Assembly: GCF_014839805.1 (NCBI RefSeq)
Contig: NC_051140.1
Coordinates: 7,585,826-7,649,825, forward strand
Source: Manduca sexta
Lineage: Eukaryota; Arthropoda; Insecta; Lepidoptera; Sphingidae
Length of the DNA stretch: 64,000 nucleotides
Reading direction: 5' to 3'
The position numbers were made by a program, and so were the translations under genes. The number at the start of each line of letters is the position of its first letter. Position 1 is the stretch's first letter. Positions 58,958 to 64,000 of this stretch are shown here, piece by piece. The notes below the pieces were generated by a model that did not search any database, was not told the DNA's origin, and saw nothing but the letters and a program-made list of their open reading frames with translations.

Positions 58958-61809
58958 CTAGCATTCTTTCGTTTTTCCATTGGCAGTTATTTCTTGTTGA
59001 GCTTCTTTGATTTCTTTCTTTACATTCGTGTTTCCTTTCATGTAATTTCTGTAGTAGAAGTTTCCGAACATATATAAGAAGAGTCCAGCGTTGACCGTCA
59101 GAAGGAAATTGATGAATTTAGGATAATTACATTCACAGAACAAAACAGAAAAGTTGTGGTAGAAGATGATGCAAAATTGGATCTGTAATTAATTAAAAAA
59201 TATAATTAAATTTTATTCACGATGAAGTTATTTGACTCGTACTAAATTTTGATTCTAGAATACCTAACACTTCACTTTAAATATTTCCGTTAATTAAATA
59301 AATAGGTATTTCGATGTAACCGTTGAAATATTGCTGAATAATAAGAAATTTGATGTGTGATTAAATTTTAAAATATTTAAGTACTTTTTCTATTTCCGGA
59401 TAGCAAAATTTTATGTTCGAGGACAGAAAATAGAACTAAACAATAAAGAATACTTTTTGTAAAGAAAGTGTTAAACATACCAGTTGCAACGTGGTGACGT
59501 GTTTCTTCCACCAAAGGAACTTCTGGTACTGCGGACCAAGCCCTGAGATCAAGTAGTATGTGTACATGATGATGTGGATGAAAGAATTGATGACACCGAG
59601 GAGAGTTCCATGACCGCCTGTAAAAAAATATATATTATCAAAAATCTTGATAACAAGCCAATTAATATTTCAGTTTTAATGATGTATTATGACAATATAT
59701 TAATTGGAGGAATACTAAAGTAACAAATTTATGGAATAGCTTGCTATACCTGGCAAAAATTTAACTCCGATCCAAGCGCAGATCGGCATCATAAAGTGAT
59801 GGTACAGGTGGAGGAAGGAGATCTGCCTGTTCTTCTTCCTGAGCACGAAGAAGATTGTGTCCAGTAGCTCAATTACTTTCGCCATGAAGTACCACCATAC
59901 CGCCGCTGCCATCTAACAAATAAGACAAACAGTGAACACAATGTTTTACCTATATGAAAGTGTCAAATTTATATTAATGAATGCAATTCAATTAGTTGTA
60001 AATTAAAGATACCACGTGTCGATGATTTAGTCCGTGTTTTATGCATGGTCAAGTTAATGGTCTTATTAAATTGGAGGAGAGCGTTTCTCCTTCACCTCGC
60101 TGTAGATTCGCGTACAATTAGCCAGCGTGATATGAGCGTTTACCGGATCATAGATGAAACAAACTAAGTCCATGATTATGTAGTCGGTAATAATGATCAA
60201 TCTTTTAAAATTCGAATGATAGGAAATAATCATAACATAGACGTATTTTTCAATAGGATGTAATTATTAAAGCCAGCAATCATATATTTTGTAAATAGTC
60301 GACCTACAAGCTGATCCTATAATCATTGATCTATCTCTGACGAAATATAATGTTTACCACAAAACAATACCGACACGATTTTAAATTTTAAAGGCGATGT
60401 TCATTCTCGAAATATAATTTGCACTTTATGCAACATAAGTAAATCATTACATGAAAAGAGAATCACCATAGTGAAGATTGCAGGTGGTGTGTTATAACCT
60501 TAATATGAAGACGATGTCAAATAATAATCCATTAATGTGTCCGATAATATGTAAACCAAATCAAGAAGCATATTTTATTCTGCAAAATCATTTGTCCTGT
60601 CAACATTGGTCGCTAAGCGTTGGGGTTTATGACTAAGCGACGTTGAGCATGCGTTCAATTTTAGGTCCACAATACACATAGGCAACTTTAGCTAGTATCA
60701 AATTGTCTACCTAATAGTGATGGTTGCAAATAAAAATTTAAAAATATATAACAAATCCTATACTTTATGACGAGTGCACGGAATTGCCAGTTTTAGTGGC
60801 ATTCTCTTCAAGGAATTAATGAAATATTATCCACAGGCAAAAAATCTAAAAAATCCAAAGTAAAGATACATATTGCAGAAATATGAACTTTAATAATATT
60901 TTCTACATGTGTTATAAATTTCGAATACATAGCTTATTAAAATACGGCTAGCTCGTCGTTTTTGGGTTTAAATAATAAGGCAGTGGCCACATAAATTAAT
61001 TGATAAGTATGCTAATATTATTTTGAAATCTGTTACACTTTGGACTCTTTTTAAATAGTATGTTCTATCAAATTTTGAATTTTTCTAATCATTTGTCAAA
61101 AGTGAACTCAATAGATCTGTGACAATAATGATTCTTGGTACATGTTTCATGGATATCAGCCTATCGCCACCTAATCAAGTACATCTATAATAACTCTTTT
61201 CGCGATGTAACAAGTACCTATTCGGACTTTGCACCCGAAAACAATATTATCGTAATACTTATAATTTAATAACTACGTTATTCCCAAGGCTAAGCTATTA
61301 TCATACTTACCCGCGTTGCTTTAGGGTTGTCTGAGTAGTCTACTGGTTGGCAAGAGAAGTTGTAGTCGCCCCACCATCCCGAAACTAAACCCTGTAAGTA
61401 GATTTTATTTTTGGATGACACATTAAGACTAATCTCATACCCGGGTAAAGCGAATAGAAAATCAAAATAGATGAAAAATATTTCAGCTTACCAATCAAAG
61501 GTATATAGGGTAACATTTTAAACAGTATAGGGTAAATTTGACAATCAGATAAAAAGAGAACCTATTAAAGCAAGATTGTTTATTAATTACTGATAGAAAT
61601 AGATTGAAATAAACTTACCTCATATACTAAGAAAATACTCATAAAAATCTGTGATATGTTGTACGCAATTATAGTGTTCTTAAGGTCGTAGGGCTTCCTA
61701 TCCCTCATGTAGCGAGGACCGACTGAAGTGCAGAAGTAAAGGTATGTTGCTAGGATGGTCAACAGCGGTCCTGGCCCGGACATGAGCATCCAGTTCTCTG
61801 TCCGCGGAT
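58958..61809 (-). CDS. ELOVL fatty acid elongase, gene 3 (first coding exon not found)
   Basis: Third elongase paralogue. Coding exons are 61809-61619 (191 bp), 61391-61311 (81 bp), 59912-59750 (163 bp), 59617-59481 (137 bp) and 59182-58958 (225 bp). The first four have exactly the lengths of exons 2-5 of gene 2, and all splice sites are canonical. The motifs are DPRT at the start, [21 protein letters not shown] and TTLQLIQ, so it should be an active ER elongase. The C-terminus is longer than in gene 2, lysine-rich, and ends KTKEC, which fits the KxKxx ER-retrieval pattern. 265 residues are visible. A first exon of about 20 codons ending in phase 1 is expected; I found none between 61810 and 64000, so it probably lies to the right. 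Introns are short (132-1398 bp), and I recognise no transposon in them, unlike gene 2. Confidence 0.93.
59913..61310. other. Gene 3 intron between the 81-bp and 163-bp exons
   Basis: 1.4-kb intron, AT-rich, no recognised mobile element. Confidence 0.6.
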
Positions 61810-64000
61810 CTGTGAAAGAAAGAAATTATTTTATTAGGTAAATCTTTACATGTAATAAAATTGTAATCGGTCAATGTGTACATTTAGATATCGAAGAATA
61901 ACTAATATGGGGGTATTTATTAACAAAAGAAGCCAAAACAACAGTTTGCAGATCTTTTCTCCGTCTAAATGTTTGTACAAGCATCACGCATAAACTGCAT
62001 GGAATCAAAATAATATAATCTCCATTTTATTTTGGATATAAAACAGAACATTTATCTTGGAAAAACTAGTAGATGAAAAAAATAATTTTAAGAGCTTCAC
62101 ATTATACACGAAAGCAACGTAAAGAACGTCTGTTATGAAGGTTAAAGGTAAGATACATCAATAGCATTTTTGCATGAAAAGTAATGGTAATCTTAAGAAT
62201 TGTCAAAACAAAAACGTGGCTAAAGTGAAAGCCATAAGAGTTATCACAACACAAACCTCATAATTTCGGCAAAAGTAACAAAAGTTTTTACTGTCACTCT
62301 TTAGACATGTTACTAAATTAAGCCCCTTTCATTTTTATTTTGGTTGATTTAAGGTAGAATAAGTGAAATGTGCAAGTTTCGAAACATTTAACTAAAGAAA
62401 TTCGCCTGAAATTAATAATTTATAACGTTAACTCTGCAAAATTCACATCTTATGATTAGCAATAGGTGTTGCATTATCCGAACTTTCATCATCTTATTTT
62501 GAAACATAAGAATATTGATTTTTATGGATTTTTAGCAAATAATTGATTGAATGGTGAAATATAAGTTATTATTACTTAAAACAGTTTTATAACTTAATAT
62601 ATTGATAGACGTCTAGACATTAGTATCCCAACAACAGATTGGACAACACACAGTTGTATGGCTGGAAAAACTTCCAAATATTGTTATTTTTCTTCCAAAT
62701 CAGTTACTAAATAACCAATAATAGCTCAAACATTTCCTCTATTTACTATACAGCCTTTAAAAAAGTAGCCAAGATACCTCAAATGTACGTATACCTGATC
62801 CTTAAGGTCGTAGAGATAAAGTTCAAGCTCAATTTTTAAAACACCGTCGACATTGATTTTAAAAGTTAATTATCCGAATATGAGAATTAGTTTCTTAGAA
62901 GATTTGGGCTTCGGTCTGCCACGCTAGCCTGGCAAATTGGCAAAGTGCGATTTGGCAAATCCCAAGCAATTGTTTAAAAAACAAGCAATAAACGTACAAA
63001 TGTTTTGGCATTCTTATATATTAACGAGTTATTGTAGTATTGAAATTAAGTAGATTATGAAAGTGGTATTGATTGTTCTTCTAATAATGACTATGAATAA
63101 GAGGTAACTTACTTCTTCCAAACCTCAGTTTATTAATTAAGCTATTAAGAAAATTCCTTAAAGGATGCAAAACGAGAGATTTTGTTTTTTATGCTGTATC
63201 GGTACCGGTATAATAAAAATATAATTTTATTACTTTTCGTAAATAAATTGGTTTTATTAATTAACATTTAAAATGAACAAATCCTCCGAATCTATTTCAT
63301 AATAACGTCAGATTATAAATCAGATTTAAAAACTACCTCTACCATGCAAAAAAAATTATTCGTTTAATAAAAATGCTTAAAGACACCTAATCGAGACCCA
63401 CCACAAAGGTATAAGATCTCTGATCACGTAGAAAACCAAAGATGCGCACGCGTCGCATACAAACTGCAGTATTATTGCCAGATGTACTATATTATGAGAA
63501 TTTATCGTCAAGTAAAGCTATATAGGTATGTAAATAATAGTAGTAAATTATTGTGTAGTGAGAAATTGAGACGTAATATTTAAAATGGTAGACCCTTGTT
63601 ATAAATATATTTGATTTGGCATGAAAGTGGAGCCGTCCTCCGGCTCGACCGGGGTTTTACCACAGTCTTAGAAAAAGTATAAAGAACACAAAGTTTAATT
63701 TATTATTATTTCTTTTTTCAGTTAAGCATTAGTAAAAATGGAAATTTAATGCATTTTAATTAAATTAAAATTTTCTATTAAAATATGGACTTCCTCATCA
63801 TAATTGAAATAGCTACTGTGACTTAAAAAACGATATATTTTTTATAAACTTTAATGGCTAGTATATAATCATATCTGTGTTCATAAAACCAGTACCACTT
63901 GCACTTTCTTAAATGACGAGATAAGTAAATAAATGTATTTTGACAAGTCTTTGTTTATTACTTGAGTAACTAGTTGAAATTTGGCGGAAGTTTAAACTCG
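61810..64000. other. Upstream intron of gene 3 and right edge
   Basis: AT-rich; probably the first intron of gene 3. No first exon with the expected phase was found. A scrap at 62910-62960 (GTCTGCCACGCTAGCC) and a GC patch at 63630-63665 may be repeat debris. Confidence 0.5.

Noticed and set aside
62800..62870. Second candidate first exon of gene 3 (ATG near 62853, donor near 62794)
   Set aside because: The frame from that ATG hits a stop after five codons.
63090..63140. First exon of gene 3 ending at a GTAAGT donor near 63111
   Set aside because: No ATG precedes it in frame and the exon would end in the wrong base to restore the Asp codon of DPRT.

Overview
The window looks like nuclear DNA of a moth or butterfly. 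It is AT-rich, its genes have many short exons and canonical GT-AG introns, and the intergenic space is packed with tRNA-derived SINEs, MITEs, Jockey/R1/RTE-type LINE pieces and LTR elements of the kinds usual in Lepidoptera. The species cannot be named from the sequence alone.

The only host genes I can support are three tandem paralogues of the very-long-chain fatty acid elongase (ELOVL/ELO) family, all on the minus strand and head to tail. Gene 1 (coding exons 3751-3694, 2294-2104, 1339-1202, 394-289) runs off the left edge. Gene 2 (30392-13958) is complete, with six exons totalling 816 bp and 271 residues. Gene 3 (61809-58958) is complete except for its first coding exon, which is probably beyond the right edge. 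Spliced products carry the family motifs KxxE/DxxDT and HxxHH (gene 1 is cut off after these), and in genes 2 and 3 also HxxMYxYY and TxxQxxQ. They are expected to be ER multi-pass condensing enzymes. The 191-bp second exon is identical in length in all three genes, but gene 1 has one intron at a different place.

Mobile DNA fills the rest. 4.4-9.6 kb: a Ty3/gypsy-type LTR retrotransposon with identical 206-bp LTRs, a TATA target duplication and broken gag-pol, 640 bp upstream of the gene 1 start. 9.6-13.9 kb: intergenic, with RTE and CR1-like LINE scraps. 14.7-19.7 kb, inside the last intron of gene 2: a 4.9-kb LTR-bounded element with near-identical LTRs but no recognisable coding capacity. 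It has the same post-LTR motif as the Ty3 element. 22.9-30.3 kb: the first intron of gene 2, with SINEs, an AT-rich hAT-type MITE, a long hairpin element and TA-flanked MITEs. 30.4-58.9 kb: a large gene-free interval with a gag-protease fragment (33.8-35.5, minus), a GC-rich R1-like ORF1 fragment (37.1-38.7), paired 179-bp MITEs, a 5'-truncated Jockey 3' end (about 45 kb) and a full-length but mutated Jockey-clade LINE (49.13-54.82) with a 10-bp target duplication and poly(A) tail.

No rRNA, true tRNA gene, CRISPR array or bacterial feature is present. I found no clearly new biological system. The most notable items are the intron shift among the elongase paralogues, the coding-free young LTR element that shares terminal signals with the Ty3 element, and a retroposon-like perfect hairpin.
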